DNA of 12,439 nt from a bacterium (GTDB taxonomy: Bacteria; Babelota; Babeliae; Babelales; Vermiphilaceae), in the NCBI GenBank assembly GCA_030626185.1, contig DAOUPL010000024.1, positions 1 through 12,439 on the forward strand, given 5' to 3'. The translations under genes were made by a program, and so were the position numbers. This document shows, piece after piece, positions 1 through 6,628 of the stretch. A model generated the notes under the pieces. It saw nothing but the letters and a program-made list of their open reading frames with translations, was not told the origin of the DNA and did no database searches. The stretch's first letter is position 1, and the number at the start of each line of letters is the position of its first letter.

Positions 1-2
1 AA

Positions 3-977
3 CAACTAATTCAAATTGATGATGAAAATGCTGTAGAAGAAAAAGAAGATTGGCAAGTTTTTGAATGCCCATGTTTCAAGTATAATCATGGTAAAAATAA
101 ATATGAATATAACTATAGTAACTATACTATTGTTTTTAACAACACTGTAAGCCAAATGTTTGCTGATGAAAATTTAACAAAAATAAATTTTCATCAAAGG
201 GAAATAATCGATCACCCATTCATTGATGAATTCCCCTTAGAATTATATCTTTATTATTTCATTCGTGAGACAAATAATGAAAATAATTACGAAGAAATCT
301 TAGATCGATATCTCTTTGAAAATTGGAATCCTCGCACATTTATCTCGACAGAAAACTGGGAATTAATCAAAACAAAAATAAACGAGACACAACACGGCTT
401 TAACACTTTAGAACGCTTACGGAATGAAAGCTTAGGGGAGATTGCTTATTATTTAATATTTTTAGATATTCACAATAATGAAGAATATAACAATTTATCT
501 CAACAAATCTTAAATCGTATAAACAATAATGAGGAATCTGCTATAAATAAATGGAAAAGAGATAACGTTTATGAAGATAGATTTTATTGTGCGGATGAAA
601 TAAAAAACTCTATCTCTTTAGAAAATAAATTTTATAATTTTTTCTTGTTTTCTAAAGATGAATATTGTAATTACGACTTAAATGAATCTTACAGACGAAA
701 TAAATATTTAATTTATGTAATCGAAAACTTTACAAAAAAAGATGTCATAAAACCATATCTTTACTTTGCACTAGCAACTTTAGCCATCTGTGCCCTTACT
801 GGTGCATACCTATACACAGATCTTAACGAAAAGTTAACTGATTTTGGTTATAACCTAAACTTTGGCCTACCCTTGTTGTTCTATGGCGCATATGCAGTCA
901 TCTTATGGAACTTCAAAAAACAAAGAAACATTTATTTTACCAACAAAATTTACACTCCGCTCTTGCGAGACAATTAG
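3..977 (+). CDS. Unrecognised protein with two C-terminal membrane segments, 5'-truncated by window edge
   Basis: The frame is open from the first complete codon at position 3 to the TAG stop at 975-977, giving 324 visible residues, so the true start lies upstream of the window. The first in-window ATG (156) has no convincing ribosome binding site and the codons before it are equally coding-like, so it is probably internal. The soluble part is rich in Asn, Asp, Glu, Tyr and Lys and matches no family I recognise. Two hydrophobic stretches near the C-terminus (about 752-825 and 862-915 on the DNA) look like transmembrane helices, joined by a short polar loop and followed by a basic tail (FKKQR), which suggests a C-terminally membrane-anchored protein. 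It ends 35 nt before tpiA. Coding status is fairly sure; function is unknown. Confidence 0.75.
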   Translation, partial: QLIQIDDENAVEEKEDWQVFECPCFKYNHGKNKYEYNYSNYTIVFNNTVSQMFADENLTKINFHQREIIDHPFIDEFPLELYLYYFIRETNNENNYEEILDRYLFENWNPRTFISTENWELIKTKINETQHGFNTLERLRNESLGEIAYYLIFLDIHNNEEYNNLSQQILNRINNNEESAINKWKRDNVYEDRFYCADEIKNSISLENKFYNFFLFSKDEYCNYDLNESYRRNKYLIYVIENFTKKDVIKPYLYFALATLAICALTGAYLYTDLNEKLTDFGYNLNFGLPLLFYGAYAVILWNFKKQRNIYFTNKIYTPLLRDN

Positions 978-979
978 AA

Positions 980-1008
980 CATCTTTTACACTACAAGCAA
1001 AAAAGATG
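980..1008 (+). promoter_or_regulatory. Small hairpin covering the tpiA ribosome-binding region
   Basis: CATCTTTT (980-987) and AAAAGATG (1001-1008) are perfect 8-bp inverted repeats around a 13-nt loop. The pair fills the gap between the upstream stop (977) and the tpiA ATG (1013). The right arm covers the purine-rich stretch where the ribosome would bind, so the fold could dampen tpiA translation. It could also be a weak terminator, though there is no proper T-run after it. With only two G-C pairs the stem is weak and could be chance in AT-rich DNA. Confidence 0.3.
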
Positions 1009-1012
1009 ATTT

Positions 1013-1735
1013 ATGAACAAACCATTTATTTATATCGCTAACTGGAAACTGAATGTTTCATACGCACAAGCGCAAGAATTTTTAACCATTCAAGACAACT
1101 TAGTTCACACAAATAAGCAAATTATTGTTTGTCCAACGTTCCCATTGCTGCCGATCATGCAACAGCAACTTGCAGAACAAATACAACTTGGTGCACAAAA
1201 TTGTAGCAATTTTACCAAAGGTTCATACACCGGTGAAGTTGATGCACAAACATTAAACGCAGTTGGTTGTGCCTATTGCATTGTTGGGCACTCTGAACGC
1301 AGAACACTATTTGGCGAGACTGATGAGATGATTACACAAAAAGTTGCGTTATTAATCAAAAATAACATAACGCCCATTGTTTGTGTTGGTGAGCAACACA
1401 AAAGTACCACCGTACAAACGCAAGAATACCTTGCACAGCAGTTAAACAAACTAAATTTAGATAGTTACAAGCAAAATTCATTAATTATCGCATATGAGCC
1501 ATCATGGGCAATCGGTGGTGGCAAACTGCCAGACATTACCGACATCACCACAATCATTGAATGGTTGCAAAATTATTGCGCTGATAATCAACTTATTCAC
1601 ACAAAAATCGTATATGGCGGCAGCGTTGATGAAGGCAACATTGTTGCACTAAAACAAATAGCCTCACTAGATGGTGTTATTATCGGAAGCGCAAGTGCTG
1701 ATTTTCAAAAATTGATAAACATAGTATCCTTATAA
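1013..1735 (+). CDS. tpiA: Triosephosphate isomerase
   Basis: This enzyme interconverts dihydroxyacetone phosphate and glyceraldehyde 3-phosphate in glycolysis, in the cytoplasm. The 240-residue TIM barrel is slightly short for the family (about 250). Catalytic features are all visible: NWKLN at 10-14 with substrate-binding Asn10 and Lys12, the electrophilic His93 in IVGHSERR (90-97), the base Glu162 in AYEPSWAIG (160-168), and YGGSV (201-205) in loop 7. The mobile loop 6 reads AIGGGKLPD instead of the common AIGTGKTA type, and the phosphate loop 8 reads IIGSASAD rather than the common VGGASLK type. The ATG at 1013 places NWK at the expected distance from the N-terminus; the ribosome site is weak (AAAGATG). 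secG follows after 36 nt. The family call is very secure. Confidence 0.97.
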   Translation: MNKPFIYIANWKLNVSYAQAQEFLTIQDNLVHTNKQIIVCPTFPLLPIMQQQLAEQIQLGAQNCSNFTKGSYTGEVDAQTLNAVGCAYCIVGHSERRTLFGETDEMITQKVALLIKNNITPIVCVGEQHKSTTVQTQEYLAQQLNKLNLDSYKQNSLIIAYEPSWAIGGGKLPDITDITTIIEWLQNYCADNQLIHTKIVYGGSVDEGNIVALKQIASLDGVIIGSASADFQKLINIVSL

Positions 1736-1744
1736 CTAGTACTG

Positions 1745-1758
1745 AAATAACGTTATTT
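1745..1758. repeat. 14-bp perfect palindrome upstream of secG
   Basis: AAATAACGTTATTT is a perfect palindrome lying between the tpiA stop and the secG start, just before the AAGG ribosome site (1761-1764). Having no loop it is a poor RNA hairpin, but it has the form of a dimeric DNA-binding site. AT-only flanks around a central ACGT make chance occurrence possible. No second copy was noticed in the window. Confidence 0.3.
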
Positions 1759-1771
1759 ATAAGGTTTTATT

Positions 1772-2068
1772 ATGTTGTACGGATTATTATTATCTGGCTA
1801 TCTTTTTGTTTGTATTTTACTCGTGCTGATTATCTTGATTCAAAAAGGTAAAAGCAGTATCGGTTTAGGCAGTTTAGGCGGTAGCAGCCAAATGCTTTTT
1901 GGTGGTGGTACGGGACAAGATATTTTCCAAAAAATTACCTGGGGCCTTGCTGCAATCTTCTTAGTTGGATCATTGTTTTTAGCATTAATGAAATCACAAC
2001 GAGGACACACGTTAAGTTATGATTACAAACCAACAACTACCCAACAAGAACAACCAACTAAAAAATAG
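1772..2068 (+). CDS. secG: Protein-export translocon subunit SecG
   Basis: SecG is the small auxiliary subunit of the SecYEG channel in the inner membrane and assists SecA-driven protein export. The 98-residue product has the family layout: a first membrane helix at about 3-25, a conserved cytoplasmic loop (LIQKGKSS at 22-29, followed by a Gly/Ser-rich LGGSSQMLFGGG ending at 46), a second helix at about 56-75, and a short polar tail rich in Gln, Thr and Lys. Length is typical. The ATG at 1772 is preceded by AAGG (1761-1764) at a normal distance. It sits 36 nt after tpiA and 30 nt before mlaE; a tpiA-secG pairing is common in bacterial chromosomes. The call is secure. Confidence 0.93.
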   Translation: MLYGLLLSGYLFVCILLVLIILIQKGKSSIGLGSLGGSSQMLFGGGTGQDIFQKITWGLAAIFLVGSLFLALMKSQRGHTLSYDYKPTTTQQEQPTKK

Positions 2069-2098
2069 TTACCGATAATACAATAAAAGTAGAGTGCT

Positions 2099-2905
2099 AT
2101 GGCAACAAATAACCTTGTGCAACGTTTTTATGTGACTTTCGTAGGAGCTGTTGGCTCACTCGTGTTGCACATCTGCAATCGCATTGGTAATTTTTCCATC
2201 TTTTTTTGGCTTGCTGTACAAACTTTATTTACCACGAAGTTTAAATGGCGAAAATTCTTTTTTCAAGCTAATCGCATTGGTGTGGAATCTCTCAATATCG
2301 TTGTACTCACTGGTTCGTTTACTGGCATGGTATTTGCATTACAAAGTTATATCGGTTTTCAACGTGTTGGTGGTGAACAGTTTATTGGCGCCGTTGTTGC
2401 ACTTGGCATGATTCGTGAACTCGGACCAGTTTTAACAGGTTTGATGGTTACTGGTCGTGCTGGATCAGCAATTACTGCTGAAATTGGCACAATGCGAATT
2501 ACCGAACAAATAGATGCGTTACGCACACTACGCATTAATACTTTGCAATATCTTGTAGTACCACGCATGGTAGCTGGTGTTTTTGTATTGCCATGCTTAA
2601 CGTTATTTGCAACACTTTTTGGCATTGCTGGTGGATATTTAATTTCTGTACATGTTTTAGAACTCAGCCCCGAAGATTATGTAACAAGTATTAAAAATTT
2701 TGTTGTACTAGCTGATATTCGTGGTGGCTTAATAAAATCATCAGTATTCGGCTTAATTTTATCGTGGGTTGGTACGTACAAAGGTTTTTATACTTCTGGT
2801 GGTGCGCGTGGTGTTGGCGTTGCTACAACACAAAGTGTGGTAGCAAGTTCAGTTATGATCTTGATTACTAATTACTTTTTGACCAAACTGCTTGAACAAT
2901 TATAA
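2099..2905 (+). CDS. mlaE: MlaE-family ABC transporter permease (phospholipid transport)
   Basis: This is the inner-membrane permease of an Mla-type ABC transporter, which moves phospholipids between inner and outer membranes and maintains outer-membrane asymmetry. The 268 residues carry the MlaE signature: GVESLNIVVLTGSFTGM (61-77), ELGPVLTGLMVTGRAGSA (107-124), EIGTMRITEQIDAL (128-141) and the late GGARGVGVATTQSVV motif (234-248). Several hydrophobic helices surround them (about 65-85, 97-117, 155-183, 208-226 and 246-262). The start at 2099 gives the usual amphipathic N-terminal segment, with a modest AGAG site just upstream. mlaF begins 17 nt after the stop, so the permease and ATPase are probably made together. 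Chloroplast TGD1 and Mce YrbE proteins share this family, so substrate identity is inferred. Confidence 0.95.
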   Translation: MATNNLVQRFYVTFVGAVGSLVLHICNRIGNFSIFFWLAVQTLFTTKFKWRKFFFQANRIGVESLNIVVLTGSFTGMVFALQSYIGFQRVGGEQFIGAVVALGMIRELGPVLTGLMVTGRAGSAITAEIGTMRITEQIDALRTLRINTLQYLVVPRMVAGVFVLPCLTLFATLFGIAGGYLISVHVLELSPEDYVTSIKNFVVLADIRGGLIKSSVFGLILSWVGTYKGFYTSGGARGVGVATTQSVVASSVMILITNYFLTKLLEQL

Positions 2906-2922
2906 CAAATGAGATTAACGTC

Positions 2923-3696
2923 ATGGCAATTATCAAACTGGTAAATGTAAAAAAACAATTTGGTGACAAAGAAGTCACCAAAGGCGTTAACTTGGAAATT
3001 TCACAAGGAAAAATGACAGTTATTATTGGTCAATCTGGTGAGGGCAAATCTGTTTTACTCAAACAAATTATAGGGCTAATAAAACCAACTTCTGGAAACA
3101 TTTTTGTTGAAGGGGTTGATGTTACTCTGCTTAATCAACGACAAATGAACCAACAATTTAAAAAATTTGGTTATGTTTTTCAATTTGCTGCACTGATTGA
3201 TTCATTGAATACATTTGAAAATATTGGTGTTACGTTGCTTGAAAACGGTATATCAAAAAAAGACGTAATGCCGATTGTAAAAGAAAAACTACGGCTGGTA
3301 CATCTTAAAGAAGATACGCTATACAAATATCCAGCAGAACTTTCTGGTGGTATGCGCAAACGTGTTGGCCTTGCACGCACGTTAGTGACTAATCCACACA
3401 TTGTGCTGTACGATGAGCCTACAACTGGCCTTGACCCAATTACTGCACGCATTATTCATGAATTAATGTATTCCATGCAAAAAAACTTTAACTTAACTTC
3501 AGTAATTGTTTCTCATGACATTAATATTTTTAAATACGCTGACCGCGTTGCGTTATTAAGCCAGGGTAAAATTGTACATGTTTGCGATGCAGAAAATATT
3601 TGGCAATCAACTAATCCGTATATTTATCAATTTATTCGTGGCCTGACCGAAGGGCCAATCCAAAATGAACTCGGTAAACAAAAAATAAAAGTTTAA
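2923..3696 (+). CDS. mlaF: MlaF-family ABC transporter ATPase
   Basis: This is the cytoplasmic ATPase that powers the MlaE permease encoded just upstream. All ABC motifs are present in its 257 residues: Walker A GQSGEGKS (36-43), Q-loop Gln87 within the family-typical YVFQFAALIDSL (84-95), signature LSGGMRKRVGLAR (140-152), Walker B IVLYDEP (160-166) with catalytic Glu165, D-loop TTGLDP (167-172) and switch His198 in IVSHDI. The FQFAALIDSLNTFENI segment closely resembles the Mla/Ttg2A subgroup rather than generic ABC ATPases. The start at 2923 has a GAG ribosome site 9 nt upstream. No MlaD (MCE-domain) gene follows; the next gene is convergent, 13 nt beyond the stop. The assignment to this subgroup is strong. 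Confidence 0.95.
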   Translation: MAIIKLVNVKKQFGDKEVTKGVNLEISQGKMTVIIGQSGEGKSVLLKQIIGLIKPTSGNIFVEGVDVTLLNQRQMNQQFKKFGYVFQFAALIDSLNTFENIGVTLLENGISKKDVMPIVKEKLRLVHLKEDTLYKYPAELSGGMRKRVGLARTLVTNPHIVLYDEPTTGLDPITARIIHELMYSMQKNFNLTSVIVSHDINIFKYADRVALLSQGKIVHVCDAENIWQSTNPYIYQFIRGLTEGPIQNELGKQKIKV

Positions 3697-3709
3697 TTAT
3701 TTAGCTTGT

Positions 3710-5068
3710 TTATTCTGACGAATAAGAAAAACTTTGTTGTGTAAAATATAAAAGTTCAGATCCTCTACATATTTTTATGAAATCAATAATTGAATAATTT
3801 TTACTTGCAACTTCTTCCATAATTTTTTTCAAACCATTAATTTTATATAAATGACAATAACCATTACCAACATCATAAAGAATTTCTTCATCACAATAAA
3901 AAAAAGTTTTTTCACTTAGACGCGCGTTAAAAGAATACAAAATTTCTCCATCAACAACGTTTATTAAAAAAATTTCTCCTTGCCTGTCTTTTAGCAATAA
4001 AAGATTATTCGGTAACAAAAAAGACGTTATTAATTTATTAGCAAATCTTTTTTCCCAAAGTTCTTCGACATTTTCCACAAGATCTTCTAATAAGTAAATT
4101 GTAACTTCTTCGAGTTCACCATTTAATAACAAAACCCAAGAGTTATACAAAAATTCATCTTGTTTACTAAAAAAAACAAATCCATTATTCATAGCATAAA
4201 ATTTATCCATACTACCCATTTTTGCTATATCAGCAAATGGTTGACTAATCCGTTGGTTTAAAAAATCAACAATATAAATTTTACCTAAATCGCATTCAAC
4301 AACAGCAAAAATTCCATTATTAGCACATGGTACAACATTTACTAAATTCAAAAAATCACCATCTTCATCAATATTATTAAATAAAACTTCACTATAGCAG
4401 ATTCCATCAAGGCCCCATGCACGCATGACATAAGCGGTAGAATCACTGGTTAATGAAAGAGTAATTGCGCAATTATCACCTTGTTTTAAAAAATCATGTC
4501 GTCCATGAGCAGGCAATAGTAATTCAATAGTTTTTATCTCATCATCAAAATAACAAATTGAACCATTTTGTAATTTATAAAAACAAACATCGTTGTCACG
4601 AGCAAAAAAGACAGTATTAATAATGCGATTCGTTATAGATTCACCAAACGTCATTATAAAATTACCGGTTAAAACACTTGCAAGAGCGTAGTTATAAATC
4701 GTTGTTCGCTCTGTTTTTTGAAAAATTTTTTTCAAGTTTTTTGTTTTTTTAGGTTTCTTTGTTCGCTTTTTTATTTCTTCAATTTTTTTGTGATATGCAC
4801 AAATAACACTATTATCAACAACCTCTATTATATAATTTTTTTTAAGTGCTTTTGCGCTAAAATTTTCTATATCACAGATGTCAGTAATGCCACTAGCAAA
4901 AATTTCATGTTGTTTGTACAAAGCAATTAAAAATTCTGTCTGTTTTACACAACGCAAACTACCAGAAATACCGTTATACGAAAGCTCTGGATCAAAATCG
5001 TACATCGAAGATAATGAAAACGAAATAAAACAACAACTAAATAAAAATGAATAAAAAATATACTTCAT
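3710..5068 (-). CDS. Putative exported protein, unrecognised, possible beta-propeller
   Basis: The 452-residue product starts with a typical export signal: MKYIF, then a hydrophobic run to about residue 19 (with Cys12-Cys13 inside) and a small-residue SLSS region. It should therefore reach the periplasm, the outer membrane or the outside. A lipoprotein form using Cys12 is conceivable, but LFSC is a poor lipobox. A strongly basic, Lys-rich stretch lies at about 94-119. From about 160 to 430 the chain alternates short hydrophobic beta-like strands with Gly/Asp/Asn turns (for example GEIFLINVVDGEILYSF), as in degenerate WD40 or quinoprotein-like propellers, but no repeat is clean enough to assign. 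The ribosome site GGAGAGAGGGG (5071-5081) is one of the strongest in the window. It follows the 240-residue exported-protein gene in the same direction and converges on mlaF. Confidence 0.8.
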   Translation of the reverse strand: MKYIFYSFLFSCCFISFSLSSMYDFDPELSYNGISGSLRCVKQTEFLIALYKQHEIFASGITDICDIENFSAKALKKNYIIEVVDNSVICAYHKKIEEIKKRTKKPKKTKNLKKIFQKTERTTIYNYALASVLTGNFIMTFGESITNRIINTVFFARDNDVCFYKLQNGSICYFDDEIKTIELLLPAHGRHDFLKQGDNCAITLSLTSDSTAYVMRAWGLDGICYSEVLFNNIDEDGDFLNLVNVVPCANNGIFAVVECDLGKIYIVDFLNQRISQPFADIAKMGSMDKFYAMNNGFVFFSKQDEFLYNSWVLLLNGELEEVTIYLLEDLVENVEELWEKRFANKLITSFLLPNNLLLLKDRQGEIFLINVVDGEILYSFNARLSEKTFFYCDEEILYDVGNGYCHLYKINGLKKIMEEVASKNYSIIDFIKICRGSELLYFTQQSFSYSSE

Positions 5069-5099
5069 GGCCCCTCTCTCCGCATGAAATATAATACTG

Positions 5100-5139
5100 T
5101 AGTTATTTAAATAAATACTAGAAATTATTTAAATAACTA
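5100..5139. repeat. Perfect 15-bp inverted repeat between two exported-protein genes
   Basis: Positions 5100-5114 (TAGTTATTTAAATAA) and 5125-5139 are exact reverse complements around a 10-nt loop. The structure begins 5 nt past the stop of the 240-residue gene and ends 31 nt before the start of the 452-residue gene, both on the - strand. It could be a Rho-independent-like terminator or attenuator, an mRNA-stabilising hairpin, or a protein-binding site. Only two pairs include G or C, and no long T-run follows in the direction of transcription, so a classical terminator is doubtful. Confidence 0.55.
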
Positions 5140-5143
5140 ATAA

Positions 5144-5866
5144 TCACTCATCAAAATCAGCTAACTTGTTCTGTGTAATCATATAAATACGTTTATTTTC
5201 TTCCCACCACTCATTTAGTTCTGAAAAATCATATACTCTTTTTCCATCTGAAAGTTCTTCATTTTCTCTATCAACATGCAAGCAATTGCTATTTAGATAT
5301 TTAATATAAATCATTTTTTTATATATTACGGAGAAAGTATTTATATCAAATAAAACTAAGTAACTACAATTGATTATATTAATATTTAATACAAGTATGT
5401 CTTCGTTAATAAAATTAGAAGAAATAAAATCAACACAATCAATTTCAATAGTATTTATTTCTTTTAATTGATAAGTATTATTTTTAGAGGAAAGTAAATT
5501 AAATACTGTTAAAATATATTGTATTTCGTCTTCACTTTCTTTATTCTTTTGATGATACTCTGCTACCGTTACACATTTTTTTCCTGATGGATGCAAACAA
5601 CAACCTAGTAAGCGAGGAATAAAATGTTGAGATAATAATAATTTACCACTTGAATCATACATACACAATATATTTTGAACTCGACCGATTAGTAATGTCT
5701 CTCGACCAACAGTACGACGACACAAATTGGTAAAACAACTTTCATCTGGATTTAGAACTAATTTAGGCATATAATTTTCAATGTTTTTAGCCCTAAGTTC
5801 TTGTAATAACTCTGATGTAAAAGTGGATGAAGAAATTAACAATAAACAAAGAATGATAATTACCAT
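5144..5866 (-). CDS. Putative exported protein with degenerate WD40-like strands
   Basis: The 240-residue product begins with a hydrophobic signal (about residues 2-18, MVIIILCLLLISSS then TFTS) that suggests export. The mature part has strand-turn units reminiscent of WD40 blades: NILCMYDSSGKLLLSQHF, then LGCCLHPSGKKCVTVAEY, and near the end SDGKRVYDFSELNEWW, which resembles the DG-x-x-V-x-x-W/Y-D-[FL]-S ending of a WD repeat. There is material for only about four blades, fewer than a closed propeller needs, so it may be a reduced or divergent member or may pair with another protein. No internal frameshift is evident. The ATG at 5864-5866 has an AGGA site at a good distance. It lies between dcd and the larger exported-protein gene, in the same direction. 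Function is unknown. Confidence 0.75.
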   Translation of the reverse strand: MVIIILCLLLISSSTFTSELLQELRAKNIENYMPKLVLNPDESCFTNLCRRTVGRETLLIGRVQNILCMYDSSGKLLLSQHFIPRLLGCCLHPSGKKCVTVAEYHQKNKESEDEIQYILTVFNLLSSKNNTYQLKEINTIEIDCVDFISSNFINEDILVLNINIINCSYLVLFDINTFSVIYKKMIYIKYLNSNCLHVDRENEELSDGKRVYDFSELNEWWEENKRIYMITQNKLADFDE

Positions 5867-5913
5867 TATATCGTCCTGTTGTAAAGCCTAGAAGTAATTA
5901 TTAACACGAACTT

Positions 5914-5941
5914 AGTATACCGATTCGTCGCTATAATGCAA
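5914..5941 (-). promoter_or_regulatory. Candidate promoter for the exported-protein genes
   Basis: Reading the - strand, TTGCAT (5936-5941) and TATACT (5914-5919) are separated by 16 nt. The -10 box matches the sigma-70 consensus at five of six positions; the -35 box matches only TTG and is weak. Transcription would start near 5907, giving a leader of about 40 nt to the ATG at 5866, which contains the AGGA ribosome site. The location just after the dcd stop fits an independent start for the two exported-protein genes. Confidence 0.4.
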
Positions 5942-5945
5942 CAAT

Positions 5946-6473
5946 TCAGAATTGTGAAAAATCTTTATACAACAAACTTGGTTGAATGCCAGTGTTGTTT
6001 TGATATTTATCGCTTACGTATCGGTGATAATCACCCTCAATAGCGTGATAAAATATCTGACAAATTTCTACATTGGGGTAAATGCGAATTGGTTGCACAC
6101 AAAACATTTCAAGCGTCCAGTAACCACTAAAGCCAACATCACCAAACCCAGCTGTGATGTGAATAAACAAACCAAGGCGACCAATTGACGATCGTCCTTC
6201 AAGCATGGGGACTACACTGTTTGTTTGTGTGTATTCTACCGTCCGTCCTAAGTACAATTTTCCTGGCTCTAAAACCATGCCTGATTCTGGAATAGTGATG
6301 CCTTGTATTTTATGTTCTTTTTTCATATCAAGAACAGTATCATTATACATCATCAATTCTGAATGCAATTTTAAGTTATAACTGTTTGGATTAAGTTGTT
6401 TTTCAGTAAATGGACGAATAATAATATCGTTATTTTTTACGCGTTTATGAATTTCTTTTCCAGAAAGTATCAT
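5946..6473 (-). CDS. dcd: dCTP deaminase
   Basis: This enzyme deaminates dCTP to dUTP, a step toward dTTP, in the cytoplasm; some family members also hydrolyse dUTP to dUMP. The 175-residue product carries the family core: LEGRSSIGRLGLFIH (91-105), TAGFGDVGFSGYWTLE (107-122) with the presumed catalytic Glu122, and the C-terminal lid motif KYQNNTGIQPS (156-166) that closes over the nucleotide. The N-terminal MILSGKEI and RPF...LNPNSYNLKL segments are also typical. Length is at the short end of the family (roughly 170-195). The ATG has AAGGGA just upstream on the - strand. Sequence alone does not tell a plain deaminase from the bifunctional deaminase/dUTPase. It is divergent from the MoxR gene. 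Confidence 0.93.
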   Translation of the reverse strand: MILSGKEIHKRVKNNDIIIRPFTEKQLNPNSYNLKLHSELMMYNDTVLDMKKEHKIQGITIPESGMVLEPGKLYLGRTVEYTQTNSVVPMLEGRSSIGRLGLFIHITAGFGDVGFSGYWTLEMFCVQPIRIYPNVEICQIFYHAIEGDYHRYVSDKYQNNTGIQPSLLYKDFSQF

Positions 6474-6628
6474 AGTGTCCCTTTATCGTAAATAAGTTAT
6501 ACAAAACTATAATACCTATTGTATAAAATATAAAAACAAAAGCATATATTGCCTAACAACAAACTACTGGTACACTAATGATAAGTTATAATTCCATAAT
6601 ATTTTATAATAAAGTGTAAAGGATCTTT
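6474..6628. promoter_or_regulatory. Divergent intergenic region between dcd and the MoxR gene
   Basis: This 155-bp, very AT-rich region should hold promoters for both neighbours. On the + strand TATAAT occurs at 6508-6513, 6587-6592 and 6605-6610. The 6587 copy would give a leader of about 30 nt to the MoxR GTG, but no good -35 box precedes it. On the - strand TATAAC (6496-6501) with TATACA (6520-6525), 18 nt apart, is a possible dcd promoter. The 10-mer ATAAGTTATA appears at both 6492-6501 and 6581-6590. Box assignments are tentative. Confidence 0.35.

Noticed and set aside
156..158. ATG at 156 as the true start of the first gene
   Set aside because: Coding sequence continues upstream in frame to the window edge, and no ribosome binding site precedes this ATG.
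3709..3726. TTATTC/GAATAA hairpin between the convergent mlaF and exported-protein genes as a bidirectional terminator
   Set aside because: The six-pair stem is weak, overlaps the end of the - strand gene and lacks a clear T-run on either side. The position is right, but the evidence is too thin to list.
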